DNA of 64,000 nucleotides from Acinetobacter sp. ANC 4470 (GCF_002135335.1 NZ_NEGC01000005.1:1-64000), one strand, 5' to 3'; shown: positions 8,976 to 21,540, counted from the first letter of the stretch. Numbers and translations are program-made. The notes: a model not told the origin generated them from the letters alone.

Positions 8976-9866
8976 TCACTTATATACTTTTTTTTGTGCC
9001 AATAAAATACCCAATAAAATCACAATACCCCCAATAGTATGATATTTGGTCCATGCCTCACCCAACCACATATTGGCAATAATTGCGGTAAAAACTGGCA
9101 TCAAGTTCATAAAAATACTGGTTCGATTGGGGCCAATCATTTGCACTGCCAACATCCAAACCAATGGTGCAACTAAGGAAGGGAAAACACCAGCATACAG
9201 TACACTACCCGCATTCTGCTGATCAACTGCATCCAATCCTATCCATAAAACAAAAGGCAAATGGTACAGTAATGCAAAAATAATCTGTACATACAGACTA
9301 ATCATCAACGGTATTTGCAACTGCCACTTTTTCAAAAATACGCCATAAAAAGCATAGAAAAACACTGCAAGCACCATCATGACATCGCCCAGATGCCCAC
9401 TAGATTGAACTAAATTGACCAAGTTTCCTTGTGTCATCACATAGAGTAAGCCAACAAAAGATAATAGACTTCCCACCACAGCAAAACGGTTGGGAATATC
9501 CTTCAGCATCAACATTGAAACAAAAATGGTAAATATCGGAATAAAAGCATTAATAATACCCATATTGGTCGCAGTGGTGTAATGCGCTGCGGTATAGCCC
9601 AAGCCTTGATACAGCACCATCCCAAAAGCAGCAAGTACCGCAAGCTGTTTCCAATGTTGCAACACCAACTGACGTTCACGCCAAACTTTAGCCAACATAA
9701 ACGGTGTTAAAACCAGAAAAGCCACCAACCAACGATAGAAACTAATACTGACGGGAGAAATATAGTCCACCACATAACGTGTCACGGTAATATTCAATGA
9801 CCAAATTAAAACAGCCAGCAGCGGTAAAGCCAGCGCCCACCAGACTGTTTTGTTTTGCTGTGTCAT
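8976..9866 (-). CDS. DMT/EamA family transporter
   Basis: This inner-membrane protein has ten predicted membrane segments in two EamA repeats (repeat 1 about residues 15-145, repeat 2 about 155-295). It belongs to the drug/metabolite transporter superfamily, whose members export amino acids, metabolites or drugs. The substrate cannot be read from sequence. The open frame begins with a GTG at 9908, but the strong AGGAGAGG site lies directly before the ATG at 9866, giving 296 residues beginning MTQQNK, so I chose that start. It is divergent from an AraC-type regulator that probably controls it. Confidence 0.85.
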   Translation of the reverse strand: MTQQNKTVWWALALPLLAVLIWSLNITVTRYVVDYISPVSISFYRWLVAFLVLTPFMLAKVWRERQLVLQHWKQLAVLAAFGMVLYQGLGYTAAHYTTATNMGIINAFIPIFTIFVSMLMLKDIPNRFAVVGSLLSFVGLLYVMTQGNLVNLVQSSGHLGDVMMVLAVFFYAFYGVFLKKWQLQIPLMISLYVQIIFALLYHLPFVLWIGLDAVDQQNAGSVLYAGVFPSLVAPLVWMLAVQMIGPNRTSIFMNLMPVFTAIIANMWLGEAWTKYHTIGGIVILLGILLAQKKVYK

Positions 9867-9939
9867 GTCCTCTCCTGATGTATCCATATTCTCAGTATTC
9901 ATTTTCACTGAAGTCTGAAATAATTAGAATATCGAATTT

Positions 9940-9965
9940 CAGACATTAATATCGGGCTACAGACA
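9940..9965. promoter_or_regulatory. candidate AraC-type operator (direct repeats)
   Basis: Two direct copies of CAGACA (9940-9945 and 9960-9965) are exactly 20 bp apart, about two helical turns. They lie between the divergent transporter and AraC genes. AraC-family dimers usually bind direct repeats with this spacing. There is no consensus to compare with, so the site is tentative. Confidence 0.35.
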
Positions 9966-10053
9966 CAGTGATATTTTTGTTTTGTCATTCAATCAAATTT
10001 CTACGTACTAAAAAACTGACATACAGCTGGATAAAAAAAGTAAAAATGAGGAC

Positions 10054-10812
10054 ATGGATATGCAGATGACGATTGAACAATATATAGAAGTGAATGATTT
10101 TTTTTATCAAAAAGATGAAATTGTGGCACCGCATAGTTCGCTGTGGGGCGATTTTAATTTTAGTCTGAATGGTATTTTAGAATATGAAATTGAACAACAA
10201 ATTTATCTATCCCCACCAAATTATGGTTTATGGCTCCCACCTCAAACAGCGCATACCTCCATCGCTTTAGATGAACAAATCACCCACTATGTCTGCATTC
10301 GCATCCATCCATCACTCTGTGGAGATTTTGCATCTTGCACCAGAACTTTAAGTATTCGCCCCTTTCTTCGTCATCTGGTGCATGAAATTTTGGAACAAAA
10401 ACAAAAAGACAGCACAACAACGGGTTATCGGCATTTGTTACAGGTATTAGTCGATCAACTGAAAGCTGCCCCAGCCTATGAACATTATTTACCTCAGAGT
10501 AACCATGTGTCACTCAAGCCACTCTTACAACAATTATCCAATCCCGCACTCTTTCATAAAAGCTTGCAGCAACTGCTCAACCATTCCTCGATGAGTGAAC
10601 GGCATTTGCTGCGTTTAAGCCAACAGGAATTACAGTTAAGCTTATCTGAATGGCGCAATCGCGCTAAAATTTTATATGCGATTACACAAATTCGCCAAGG
10701 TAAAACCGTGAAAAAACTCGCCTACGAACTGGGGTATCAGCATAGTTCCAGTTTTATTGAGTTCTTTAAACGCTATACCGAACAAACGCCCGCCCAATTA
10801 CGTGATGTCTAA
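10054..10812 (+). CDS. AraC family transcriptional regulator
   Basis: The 252-residue protein has an N-terminal cupin-like effector domain (about 10-110, with LPPQTAHTS) and a C-terminal double helix-turn-helix AraC domain (about 160-250, with LAYELGYQHSSSFIEFFKRYTEQTPAQLR). Members with this layout often regulate a neighbouring exporter. Here the divergent DMT/EamA gene is the obvious target. GAGG precedes the ATG at 10054. The signal molecule is unknown. Confidence 0.88.
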   Translation: MDMQMTIEQYIEVNDFFYQKDEIVAPHSSLWGDFNFSLNGILEYEIEQQIYLSPPNYGLWLPPQTAHTSIALDEQITHYVCIRIHPSLCGDFASCTRTLSIRPFLRHLVHEILEQKQKDSTTTGYRHLLQVLVDQLKAAPAYEHYLPQSNHVSLKPLLQQLSNPALFHKSLQQLLNHSSMSERHLLRLSQQELQLSLSEWRNRAKILYAITQIRQGKTVKKLAYELGYQHSSSFIEFFKRYTEQTPAQLRDV

Positions 10813-11220
10813 TTTTTTATCAGCTTCAATCACGACTTTTGCAACTTACAGCTGAGCAACAAGAATATTCTTATCGACACCAACATCCATATGCAATTTT
10901 AACCGCAGTACTCGATTGAGTAGGTGCAATATTTTTAAATCTAAAAAAACAGCATGAGGTTTAATGATGAAATTAATTCTATGCGGATGGGTATTAAAAA
11001 CAATTTAAAAACAGGCGAGCAAAAAAGCCAGAGATTGCCCAAACAAAACCAATACTGCTCATAGTCTCGAGCTGATCATGAAAGATAGCGCTATTAAGCT
11101 GTTTTCTTATTCTTTTTATCACACAAATATTTATGCACAAATCGCAATAAATACTTGTCGATATACACAATAACCGTTACAACAAAGCAGTAATGATCTC
11201 AAGTATTTAAGGACAAGCGA
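10813..11220. other. gene-free region upstream of glutathione peroxidase
   Basis: There is no complete gene in these ~400 bases. A short open stretch near 10840-10920 could encode about 28 residues (LLQLTAEQQEYSYRHQHPY...) before a TGA. It may be the tail of a decayed gene, but I recognise no family. The last ~80 bases hold the leader of the peroxidase gene, with AAGGA before its ATG. Confidence 0.4.
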
Positions 11221-11766
11221 ATGGGCAATTCTGTTTATGACATCCCAGTCAAAACGATTCAAGGCAATGAAACCACACTGAACCAATATCAAGGTAAAGT
11301 GCTGCTTATTGTAAATACCGCATCGAAGTGTGGTCTAACACCACAATATGAAGGCTTAGAAAAACTATACCAAGAAAAGAAAGAACAAGGACTTGAAATT
11401 TTAGGTTTCCCTGCCAATAATTTCTTAGCCCAAGAACCAGGTTCTGATGAAGAAATTCAAGAATTTTGCTCATTGAATTATCAAGTTGCTTTTCCACTGT
11501 TTGCTAAAATTTCAGTGGCTGGCGAAGACAAACATCCGCTGTATCAAACTTTGATTCAAGCGATTCCAGAACGTATGGGTGAAGGTCCTTGGTGGAAAGA
11601 CTTAGTGGATTACGGTTTAACCCCAAACCCAAAACCAGAAGTGCTTTGGAACTTTGAAAAATTTCTGATCAATAAAAATGGTGAAGTGGTGGCACGTTTC
11701 GCACCCGATATTACCGCAGATGATGCACGTATCGTGGATGCGATTAATGCGGAATTAATCAAGTAA
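11221..11766 (+). CDS. glutathione peroxidase family protein
   Basis: A thiol peroxidase of the GPx family that reduces hydrogen and organic peroxides; bacterial members often use thioredoxin. At 181 residues it has the expected catalytic set: peroxidatic Cys C37 in NTASKCGLT, Gln Q71 in NNFLAQEPG, and Trp-Asn (W143, N144) in LWNFEKFL. It has no signal peptide, so it is cytoplasmic. The ribosome site AAGGA is well placed. It stands alone and is followed by a terminator. Confidence 0.93.
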   Translation: MGNSVYDIPVKTIQGNETTLNQYQGKVLLIVNTASKCGLTPQYEGLEKLYQEKKEQGLEILGFPANNFLAQEPGSDEEIQEFCSLNYQVAFPLFAKISVAGEDKHPLYQTLIQAIPERMGEGPWWKDLVDYGLTPNPKPEVLWNFEKFLINKNGEVVARFAPDITADDARIVDAINAELIK

Positions 11767-11780
11767 TTGTATAACCGTAA

Positions 11781-11818
11781 TGTAAGCATCTATACACATT
11801 GTACATGCTTACATTTTT
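11781..11818 (+). terminator. intrinsic terminator after the peroxidase gene
   Basis: A 9-bp stem (TGTAAGCAT 11781-11789 with ATGCTTACA 11805-11813) has a 15-base loop and is followed by TTTTTATTT. Confidence 0.8.
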
Positions 11819-11977
11819 ATTTAAAAAACAAATAATTAGACACATAAAATACAAACTTTTAACGCTTCATCTTTCTTTCATTATTTTAATCATTTAACAA
11901 CATTTCATTCACGATCTATCAATAACTTAGCGATACAATCAATTCATAAACCAACCGCCATGAACAAAAGGTGAAGT

Positions 11978-12352
11978 ATGAATACGCTCGTAAAAGCAAT
12001 CGTTTTATCATTAACGACGACTTTAGTTGCTGCACCTGCAATAGCTGCACCACAAGATCATAATCCGCAACAACATAGCCAACATCCAAATAACCACAAT
12101 ACACAGCAACCAACTAAACCCATTGTTAAAAACTCGCACAACGATGTGAAAAAATCGGCAAATCCATCACATAATTGGAAGGTCGGTCAAAAATTACCAA
12201 GTCAATATCATGGTCAAAGTTATCAAGTTGATCATAATCAACACAAAAAATTAAGTAAGCCGGGCAAAAACCAACAATGGATTAAAGTGAATGGCAATTA
12301 CGTTTTAATAAATGTACTAAACCATAATATTCTCAAAATTGTCGCAAATTAA
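11978..12352 (+). CDS. RcnB family periplasmic protein
   Basis: The 124-residue protein has a clear signal peptide (cleavage after AIA near residue 23), then a Gln/His/Asn-rich linker. A C-terminal RcnB-type domain follows (LPSQYHGQSYQVD... QQWIKVNGNYVLINV). RcnB in E. coli is a periplasmic protein that adjusts nickel and cobalt efflux, and many Acinetobacter genomes carry RcnB-like proteins of unknown role. A metal link is plausible from the His content but is not shown. It stands alone with its own terminator. Confidence 0.75.
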   Translation: MNTLVKAIVLSLTTTLVAAPAIAAPQDHNPQQHSQHPNNHNTQQPTKPIVKNSHNDVKKSANPSHNWKVGQKLPSQYHGQSYQVDHNQHKKLSKPGKNQQWIKVNGNYVLINVLNHNILKIVAN

Positions 12353-12372
12353 AGAATTTAGGTTTAATCAAC

Positions 12373-12397
12373 AGAGTGCTTTGACACTCTTTTTTTA
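12373..12397 (+). terminator. intrinsic terminator after the RcnB-like gene
   Basis: A 6-bp stem (AGAGTG with CACTCT) with a 6-base loop is followed by seven T. Confidence 0.85.
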
Positions 12398-12485
12398 GTG
12401 CGATTAAGTAAATTTGTTATTGCTTTGCAACAATCCGTTTTTTCCACATATTTCGGTCTTATATTCACTCTAATCTAGAAAAAAT

Positions 12486-13079
12486 ATGAATTCGGTTATG
12501 AAAAAATTCATCCAAAATGCAGTTTTACCTTTTATGCTGTTTAGCACAGGCATGTTATTGAGTGCTTGTGAACAGGTCTCTGAACCTCAGTCTGGTGATA
12601 TCCAAACAGGTCAATCAAGTGAAAAGGCAATGAACTCATCTGCTCAAACACCTCAAGCGGATTTAAAAAGCGGCAACATGTTTTATATGGTTCGTGATGT
12701 TGCAGATATGCAATTGAAAGCGGGTGATTATGTTGCACAACTTAAGCAAACTCAAAATGAGTTGCAAACTGCAATCAATGACAAAGATCAACAGCAACTA
12801 CAAGCAACTGCCAAAACCCTGCAACAACAACTGACTGGATTTAATCAAGCGTTGACCAGCTTGAACTTAAAAAGCCAAGAAATTGATTCAATTCGTCAAA
12901 ATATTCTGCAAGCCAATCAACAAGTATTGGCGACTCCATTTTTAAATGGCGACATAAATTTAAATCAGATCGATTTCAAGAAAATTGAACAACAAATGGG
13001 CAGCATACAAACGGAAATGATCAAATTGGCAGGCATGTTGATTCCACAAGAGCAGAATGAACAAGATCAAGAAAGTTAA
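12486..13079 (+). CDS. uncharacterised lipoprotein with a coiled-coil body
   Basis: The 197-residue protein has a lipoprotein signal with lipobox LLSAC (lipidated C28). The mature part is rich in Gln, Lys and Glu with heptad-like spacing from about residue 65 to 190, so it is probably helical or coiled-coil. Aspartate is not at position +2 after the cysteine, which favours sorting to the outer membrane. No family is recognised. A second ATG at 12498 is an alternative start. It is a single gene without an obvious operon. Confidence 0.7.
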   Translation: MNSVMKKFIQNAVLPFMLFSTGMLLSACEQVSEPQSGDIQTGQSSEKAMNSSAQTPQADLKSGNMFYMVRDVADMQLKAGDYVAQLKQTQNELQTAINDKDQQQLQATAKTLQQQLTGFNQALTSLNLKSQEIDSIRQNILQANQQVLATPFLNGDINLNQIDFKKIEQQMGSIQTEMIKLAGMLIPQEQNEQDQES

Positions 13080-13238
13080 TTTCAAATATTTAGACCAATT
13101 CATTCCCTCTGAATTGGTCGAGCACCATAAACCTTTACAATTTCCTCAAACAGACCGTGAACAGACTGAATCACTTTAACTTACAGCAGCTCTGACATGC
13201 TTTAATCATTGATCCCACCTAAATCTATAGCAAATACC

Positions 13239-13670
13239 ATGTAACTCATCATTTTACAGGTGTTCAAGCTTCTGGTAAGTCTACATTTTATAAGCAGTCT
13301 TTTTATAATACACATTTTCGGATTAATTTGGATATGCTGAAAACCCAACATCGGGAAAATATGATTTTTGAAGCCTGCTTAGCCAGTAAAACTAAAATGC
13401 TGATTGATAACACCAACCCGTGAAGATCGTGCACATTCTATACAGCGTACTAAACCTCTTGGCTTTGAAAGAATTTATGATTATTTTAACGCCAGTTTAA
13501 ACAGTATTTTAAAGACAAAATCGTTTTCGAGTAACTAAAACCAATCTTTCTGAGGTGGCTGTACCTGTAACCTATAAAAATTAGAAGTACCTAGTTTAGA
13601 TGAAGGCTTTGACGAAATGTTTAAGGTCAAAATTATGGGTAATGGTGAATGTTCTATTCAACCTTTTTTT
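13239..13670 (+). pseudogene. decayed P-loop (AAA/polynucleotide-kinase-like) ATPase
   Basis: Reading across three frames recovers a small kinase-like ATPase. The Walker A segment GVQASGKSTFYKQ starts near 13260, then NTHFRINLDML, and IDNTNP near 13410. After a frameshift come TREDRAHSIQR and FNASLN, and after another SEVAVPVTYK and LDEGFDEMFKVKIMGNG near 13630. Codon 2 is TAA and at least three frame changes are needed, so the gene is dead. Intact relatives are about 145-160 residues. The original role, probably phosphorylation or repair of a nucleic acid or small molecule, is unknown. Confidence 0.85.
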
Positions 13671-13679
13671 CCACATAAA

Positions 13680-13988
13680 TCATGGTTTAACTTTTTGACT
13701 GTCCTGCCAAGCTTTAAAGACCACCTGCATAACATGACGTTCATAAGGTTTGGCTAAACGGGATTCCATCTCGGTAAAATCCCCCCGATAGGCTAAAGCA
13801 ACCATAGACTTTGCCAATGTTTGAATACTTTCACGGCCACGATGCTCATAAGCCAAAATTTCATCCTGATTGAGCACTAAATCCCAACAAGACACCACGG
13901 AACTCATGTCCACAGCGACACTTAAATAATAATGATCAAAGTCTTGGTAAAGTTCCCAAAAATGCGGTTCGTGTTCGATGATATTCAT
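13680..13988 (-). CDS. hypothetical protein
   Basis: This 102-residue soluble protein is rich in aromatic and acidic residues (EHEPHFWELYQDFDHYYLSVAVD), with no signal peptide, membrane segment or motif that I recognise. The codon use looks native and the frame is intact. It lies convergent with the kinase pseudogene, whose remnant ends at its stop codon, and is downstream of nothing obvious. It is probably a real small gene, function unknown. Confidence 0.6.
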   Translation of the reverse strand: MNIIEHEPHFWELYQDFDHYYLSVAVDMSSVVSCWDLVLNQDEILAYEHRGRESIQTLAKSMVALAYRGDFTEMESRLAKPYERHVMQVVFKAWQDSQKVKP

Positions 13989-14130
13989 TGATAATCTTTA
14001 TTAAATTTTCTAAAAGCTTAACTCAATACAAGTCTTAAACAAATTCAACTTTAGATATAATTTTTTACTTTTCCTTGAATAGGCCTGTATTTCAAAAAGA
14101 TTTTGTTATATAAAAATTTTAGTCTTTACA

Positions 14131-14160
14131 ATAAAAAAAAGCCACCCTCTCGGGTGGCTT
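14131..14160 (-). terminator. intrinsic terminator of the ATP synthase operon
   Basis: A 9-bp stem (14139-14147 with 14152-14160) and 4-base loop are followed on the minus strand by a run of eight T, 20 bases past the atpC stop. Confidence 0.92.
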
Positions 14161-14180
14161 CTTCAATCTCAAACCGTCTC

Positions 14181-14600
14181 TTATTGAGCGCGGTTTTTAA
14201 TTTTGCGGATGGTTTCCAACTGTGCAGCAGTTTCTGCAAGAGCAGCCAATGCAGCAGCAGAGTCCAAATCGCTTTTTTGATTTGCAAGCAATGTTTCAGC
14301 GTTTTTACGCGCTTCAAGAATTGCTACTTCATCTAGGCTGTCAGCACGAACTGCAGTATCTGCAAGAACAGTAACAACATGCGGTTGAACTTCTAGAACA
14401 CCACCAGATACATAGATTAACTCTTCTGTACCGTTTTCTAACAGAACGCGAATCGCGCCCGGCTTAAGCAAAGTTACCAGTGGAGCATGACCAGGCATAA
14501 TACCCAACTCACCACCAGCACCTTTCGCAATTAGCATAGTTACAGTGCCAGAGTACAAAGACTCTTTTACACTTACAACATCACATTGCATAGTCGCCAT
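14181..14600 (-). CDS. atpC: ATP synthase F1 subunit epsilon
   Basis: The 139-residue epsilon subunit joins gamma in the rotor stalk and inhibits ATP hydrolysis. The N-terminal beta-sandwich (about 1-85, with LGIMPGHAPLVTLLKPG) and the C-terminal helical hairpin are both present. AGGAGA lies upstream of the ATG. It is the last gene of the leftward atp operon, 27 bases after atpD, and is followed by the operon terminator. Confidence 0.97.
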   Translation of the reverse strand: MATMQCDVVSVKESLYSGTVTMLIAKGAGGELGIMPGHAPLVTLLKPGAIRVLLENGTEELIYVSGGVLEVQPHVVTVLADTAVRADSLDEVAILEARKNAETLLANQKSDLDSAAALAALAETAAQLETIRKIKNRAQ

Positions 14601-14627
14601 GAGAATCTCCTAAATTAGAGTCGCTAA

Positions 14628-16037
<1,410 letters not shown>

Positions 16038-16048
16038 TCAAAATAATG

Positions 16049-16918
16049 TTAAACGGCAGCGGCACCACCAACGATCTCAGAAATTTCCTGAGTAATCGCG
16101 GCTTGACGCAGCTTGTTATAAATAAGTTGTAGGCTCTTAATGATATCACCCGCATTATCAGTCGCTGCTTTCATAGCGACCATACGTGCAGATTGCTCAC
16201 ATGCGATATTTTCAATCACACCTTGATACACCACAGACTCGATATAGCGAACCAATAAGCCATTTAAAAGCTCTTCAGCTTCAGGCTCATATAAGTAATC
16301 CCAACCGTATGAACGGTTCAGATTATCGCTTTCTTCAGCCGCAGCTAAAGGAACGAGTTGCTCAATCTTTTGATTTTGAGTCATGGCATTCACAAAGCCA
16401 TTCGATACAAGATAAATACGATCTAACTCGCCTTTATCAAATGCATCCAACATCACCTGTACAGAGCCAGATAACTGTTCAAGACTTGGAGCGTCGCCTA
16501 CATTCGTAGTCGCACCAAGCACTTGACCGCCGTAGTTTTTAAAAAACGAAACCGCTTTTTGACCAATTAAAGCAAATTGAACTTCAATTGACTGCTCTTG
16601 TTGTTGCTGTACGTGTTTAACAACTTTTTTGAACAAGTTAATGTTCAAGCCACCTGCCAAACCACGATCTGAAGAAACAATAATATAGCCAACGCGCTTT
16701 ACAGGACGTTCAACCATATAACGGTGTTTGTATTCAGGGTTCGCTTGTACCAAATGAGCAATTACACGGTGCATATTTTCGGCATACGGACGGCCTTGAG
16801 CCATGCGCTCTTGCGCACGACGCATTTTAGAAGCAGCCACCATTTGCATCGCGCGAGTAATCTTTTGCGTGCTCTTGATACTGGCTACTTTGGCGCGAAT
16901 TTCTTTTAAATTTGCCAT
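16049..16918 (-). CDS. atpG: ATP synthase F1 subunit gamma
   Basis: The central rotor shaft of F1, 289 residues. The N-terminal helix ([28 protein letters not shown]) and the C-terminal helix ([29 protein letters not shown]) form the coiled coil of the shaft. The Rossmann-like middle domain has [11 protein letters not shown]. Gene order and length are standard. Confidence 0.98.
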   Translation of the reverse strand: MANLKEIRAKVASIKSTQKITRAMQMVAASKMRRAQERMAQGRPYAENMHRVIAHLVQANPEYKHRYMVERPVKRVGYIIVSSDRGLAGGLNINLFKKVVKHVQQQQEQSIEVQFALIGQKAVSFFKNYGGQVLGATTNVGDAPSLEQLSGSVQVMLDAFDKGELDRIYLVSNGFVNAMTQNQKIEQLVPLAAAEESDNLNRSYGWDYLYEPEAEELLNGLLVRYIESVVYQGVIENIACEQSARMVAMKAATDNAGDIIKSLQLIYNKLRQAAITQEISEIVGGAAAV

Positions 16919-17006
16919 ACGCTTAACCTAGTATTCGAAGGCTTTTTCAAGCCTCCGAAGGTTGATCCGTGAACCAAACTTAACTAGCTTTTAGCAACTG
17001 CTAAAA

Positions 17007-18551
17007 TTAGTAAGTTTGAGTCGCTTTAAAGCTTTCAATACCTGCTTTAATTGCAGCTTCGATGTCTTTGTTGTAATCACCAGACTCATCGATTTTTTGC
17101 ATCAACGCAGCATTTTCTGAACGGAAGTAAGAAATTAATGCAGCATCAAAGTCTACAATTTTCTTCACTTCAACGTCAGTCATATAACCTTCGTTAGATG
17201 CATAAATTGAAACAGCTTGGTCAGCAATTGAATATGGAGCATATTGTTTCTGCTTCATTAATTCAGTTACACGTTGACCATGTTCAAGTTGCTTACGTGT
17301 TGCTTCATCAAGATCAGAAGCAAACTGAGCAAATGCTGCCAATTCACGGTATTGCGCCAAAGCAGTACGGATACCACCAGACAATTTTTTGATAATCTTC
17401 GTTTGCGCAGAACCACCAACACGAGATACAGAGATACCCGCGTTCACAGCAGGACGAATACCTGCGTTGAATAATGATGTTTCTAAGAAGATCTGACCAT
17501 CAGTAATCGAAATTACGTTAGTCGGTACGAATGCAGATACGTCACCCGCTTGAGTTTCAATAATCGGTAATGCAGTTAATGAACCAGTTTGGCCTTTAAC
17601 TTCACCGTTAGTGAATTTCTCAACGTAGTCAGCAGATACACGCGAAGCACGTTCAAGTAGACGTGAATGTAGATAGAACACGTCTCCTGGATACGCTTCA
17701 CGACCTGGTGGACGACGTAAAAGCAATGAAATTTGACGATACGCAACAGCTTGTTTAGACAAGTCATCATAAATGATTAACGCATCTTCACCGCGGTCAC
17801 GGTAGTATTCGCCCATTGTACAGCCAGAATATGGAGCCAAATACAGCATTGCTGCTGGATCAGCTGCACCAGCAGCTACAACAGTGGTATACGCCATAGC
17901 ACCAGTTTCTTCTAGCTTGCGTACCACGTTAGCGATAGTCGATTGTTTTTGACCAATAGCTACGTATACACATTTAATGCCAGAATGTTTCTGAGCGATG
18001 ATCGCATCGATCGCCATTGCTGTTTTACCAGTTTGACGGTCACCAATGATCAACTCACGTTGACCACGGCCTACAGGGATCATTGTATCTACTGATTTAT
18101 AACCAGTTTGTACAGGTTGATCCACTGATTGACGCCAAATTACACCTGGTGCTACTTTTTCAACAGCATCAGTGAGTTTTGCATCAATAGGGCCTTTACC
18201 ATCAATTGGGTTACCCAAAGCATCTACTACACGGCCTAAAAGTTCTGGACCAACCGGAACTTCTAATACACGACCTGTGCAACGCGCTTTTTGACCTTCT
18301 TGAAGGCTTAAGTAGTTACCTAAAACAACGACGCCCACTGAATCCTGTTCTAGGTTCAGTGCCATACCGTATAAGCCGCCGTCGAATTCGATCATCTCAC
18401 CGTACATTGCATCAGCAAGACCGTGAATGCGCACAATACCGTCGGAAACCATAACAATGGTCCCTTCGTTTTTAGCAGTCGCGCTGGTGTCCAGATCGCC
18501 GATACGCTGTTTAATGAGCGCACTGATCTCGGATGGATTCAGTTGTTGCAT
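17007..18551 (-). CDS. atpA: ATP synthase F1 subunit alpha
   Basis: The non-catalytic nucleotide-binding subunit of F1. From the ATG at 18551 it has 514 residues beginning [10 protein letters not shown]. The open frame can be extended to a TTG at 18566, but TTGAGG there is the ribosome-binding site, so the later ATG is the true start. The P-loop GDRQTGKTA lies near residue 170. It is followed by atpG after 88 bases. Confidence 0.98.
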   Translation of the reverse strand: MQQLNPSEISALIKQRIGDLDTSATAKNEGTIVMVSDGIVRIHGLADAMYGEMIEFDGGLYGMALNLEQDSVGVVVLGNYLSLQEGQKARCTGRVLEVPVGPELLGRVVDALGNPIDGKGPIDAKLTDAVEKVAPGVIWRQSVDQPVQTGYKSVDTMIPVGRGQRELIIGDRQTGKTAMAIDAIIAQKHSGIKCVYVAIGQKQSTIANVVRKLEETGAMAYTTVVAAGAADPAAMLYLAPYSGCTMGEYYRDRGEDALIIYDDLSKQAVAYRQISLLLRRPPGREAYPGDVFYLHSRLLERASRVSADYVEKFTNGEVKGQTGSLTALPIIETQAGDVSAFVPTNVISITDGQIFLETSLFNAGIRPAVNAGISVSRVGGSAQTKIIKKLSGGIRTALAQYRELAAFAQFASDLDEATRKQLEHGQRVTELMKQKQYAPYSIADQAVSIYASNEGYMTDVEVKKIVDFDAALISYFRSENAALMQKIDESGDYNKDIEAAIKAGIESFKATQTY

Positions 18552-18596
18552 TGCGCTATACCTCAATCTTTTATTAGTTCAGTCTTCTTCAAGCAG

Positions 18597-19133
18597 TTAT
18601 GCAAGAAGACGAGTCCGCATTTTTTCAAGCTTGTTAAGCGCAGAATCATCTATCACTTGGTCGCCTGCACGAATAACAACACCCGCGATTAACGCTGGGT
18701 TGACTTCAACAGAAACATTTACTGCAGCGTTAAGTTTTTTCTCTAACGCATGAGTCAATAATTGTTCCTGTACAGAAGTCATCGGGAATGCTGATTCAAT
18801 CACAACATCCACAGTATTGTTATTCTGTGATTTGAGTAGTTCGTATTCTGCTTCAATTTCAGGCAACAACGCTAAACGAGCGTTATCCGCAAGAAGTGTC
18901 AAAAAGTTTGACACTGCTTGTGTTTGGTTATCACCTAAAACTTTTGCAAAAATACTCACCTGCTCAGCAGGAGTAAGCTCAGGGCGATTCAAATAAGCGG
19001 AAAATGCTTCGTCTTGCACCGCAGCACTGAGCACTTGTAACGCATTCGACCAATTGTCAGTTGCACTTTGCTCAGAAGCGAAAGCAAATGCTGCTTTGGC
19101 GTACGGGCGTGCCAACGTCAAGAGTTCAGCCAT
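18597..19133 (-). CDS. atpH: ATP synthase F1 subunit delta
   Basis: The 178-residue OSCP/delta subunit ties the top of F1 to the peripheral stalk. It has the N-terminal helical bundle beginning [13 protein letters not shown] and the C-terminal [21 protein letters not shown] region typical of the family. It lies 12 bases after atpF. Confidence 0.96.
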   Translation of the reverse strand: MAELLTLARPYAKAAFAFASEQSATDNWSNALQVLSAAVQDEAFSAYLNRPELTPAEQVSIFAKVLGDNQTQAVSNFLTLLADNARLALLPEIEAEYELLKSQNNNTVDVVIESAFPMTSVQEQLLTHALEKKLNAAVNVSVEVNPALIAGVVIRAGDQVIDDSALNKLEKMRTRLLA

Positions 19134-19145
19134 ATTTCGCCTCGC

Positions 19146-19616
19146 TTAAAGTTTAGCAGCCAGCTGAGTTAGCATGGCATTGTGAGCTTCTGCGTCAACT
19201 TGCTGGTTTAGAATTTTTTCTGCGCCAGTAATTGCTAAAGTAGCAACTTGTTGACGTAATTCTTCGCGAGCAGCATTGATTTCAGTATCAACAGTTTCTT
19301 TCGCCTGTTGACGAATACGCTCACCTTCAGCAGATGCTTGGGTACGCGCTTCTTCGATCAATTGTGCACCGCGACGGTTCGCTTGTTCGATCAATTGAGC
19401 CGCTTGTGCTTTTGCTGCATCGAGCTCTTGCTTCACTTGTGCTTGCGCATCTGCAAGGTCAGCTTTTGCTTTTTCAGCAGCATTTAGGCCATCAGCAATA
19501 CGACGCTGACGTTCACTAATCGCATTGATTAGTGGTGGCCATACAAACTTCATACAAAATGCGACAAAAATCGCAAATGAAATCGCTTGACCAATCAATG
19601 TGAGGTTAATATTCAT
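19146..19616 (-). CDS. atpF: ATP synthase F0 subunit b
   Basis: The peripheral stalk of ATP synthase, 156 residues. It has one N-terminal membrane helix ([22 protein letters not shown]) and a long Ala/Gln/Glu-rich coiled coil. Two copies form the stator that holds delta and alpha against rotation. Confidence 0.97.
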   Translation of the reverse strand: MNINLTLIGQAISFAIFVAFCMKFVWPPLINAISERQRRIADGLNAAEKAKADLADAQAQVKQELDAAKAQAAQLIEQANRRGAQLIEEARTQASAEGERIRQQAKETVDTEINAAREELRQQVATLAITGAEKILNQQVDAEAHNAMLTQLAAKL

Positions 19617-19654
19617 TGCTATTCCTCAATAGTTTAATTTAGGAATTAAGCTGA

Positions 19655-19939
<285 letters not shown>

Positions 19940-19990
19940 TTAAGTTTAAAAAACTGTACCTAACCATCTCGTGATAGTTAGGCAATACCA

Positions 19991-20869
<879 letters not shown>

Positions 20870-20971
20870 TCACACCTGGTCAATGTCAAATACTAAATAG
20901 AGTGAACGAACATCGCGTGCTGCTTGATATCTCGTTCATCTCCTAAAAAACTTTTCAATTTTTTGTTGCGT

Positions 20972-21370
20972 CTATAATCGTTTTTGTTGCCGTGACACCC
21001 AAAATGGAGCGACCCACGACATAGCTTGAACAAGAATAAAACTACAAAACAATGCCGCCGCTGACAACGGTTTGACAGTGTTTAAAATTAAAATGAAACC
21101 AACGATCACAATTGCAAACTTACCCATTAGCCCCCGATACATGTTCAAAAGAACTTGTTTTGAGGCTCGTGCACCTGCGGCTCGAAACGATTGCCAAGAA
21201 AAATAACAACTTGCAAGCCAACAAACCAACGCACCAAGTGCGGCGCTTAGAGCTGCAGTTGAGTCTTTCAAGACCCACGCTATCAAGGCTGAAACAGGGA
21301 TCATGCCCGCTTGTAAGATGACTAAAGCTTTCGCTAATCGTCGGTCAATCATGCGACTAGTTCGGCTCAT
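20972..21370 (-). CDS. atpI: ATP synthase subunit I
   Basis: A small inner-membrane protein of 132 residues with four membrane segments. It is the first gene of the atp operon. AtpI assists c-ring assembly and is not part of the finished enzyme. The sequence is poorly conserved, so identification rests on length, topology and operon position. A second ATG (MIDRRL) lies six codons downstream. Confidence 0.85.
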   Translation of the reverse strand: MSRTSRMIDRRLAKALVILQAGMIPVSALIAWVLKDSTAALSAALGALVCWLASCYFSWQSFRAAGARASKQVLLNMYRGLMGKFAIVIVGFILILNTVKPLSAAALFCSFILVQAMSWVAPFWVSRQQKRL

Positions 21371-21433
21371 TATTTATTCACTCACAGCATTCATGCTTGA
21401 CAAGTTTAGCTGATGATCGTTTTAATCGCAGGC

Positions 21434-21462
21434 ATTATAGAGTTACACCCCTAAACATGCAA
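21434..21462 (-). promoter_or_regulatory. promoter of the atp operon
   Basis: On the minus strand -35 TTGCAT (21462-21457), a 17-bp spacer and a perfect -10 TATAAT (21439-21434) lie 64 bases upstream of the atpI ATG. This is the only strong promoter seen ahead of the nine atp genes. Confidence 0.75.
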
Positions 21463-21540
21463 TCTTTTCCCAACCTTAGTCGTGTTTTTTTCGATGCCCA
21501 GCCTGCTTTTGATCTAATCACTTTCTGTTTATTTTTTGCC

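Noticed and set aside
10840-10920. short open stretch that might be a gene remnant
   Set aside because: Only about 28 codons without start signals or a recognised family; too little to call a pseudogene.
14103-14336. 77-codon plus-strand frame over the atp terminator
   Set aside because: It reads through the terminator hairpin and antisense to atpC; not plausible as a gene.
16186-18753. several plus-strand frames opposite atpG, atpA and atpH
   Set aside because: They are antisense shadows of highly conserved ATP synthase genes, with no motifs or ribosome sites.
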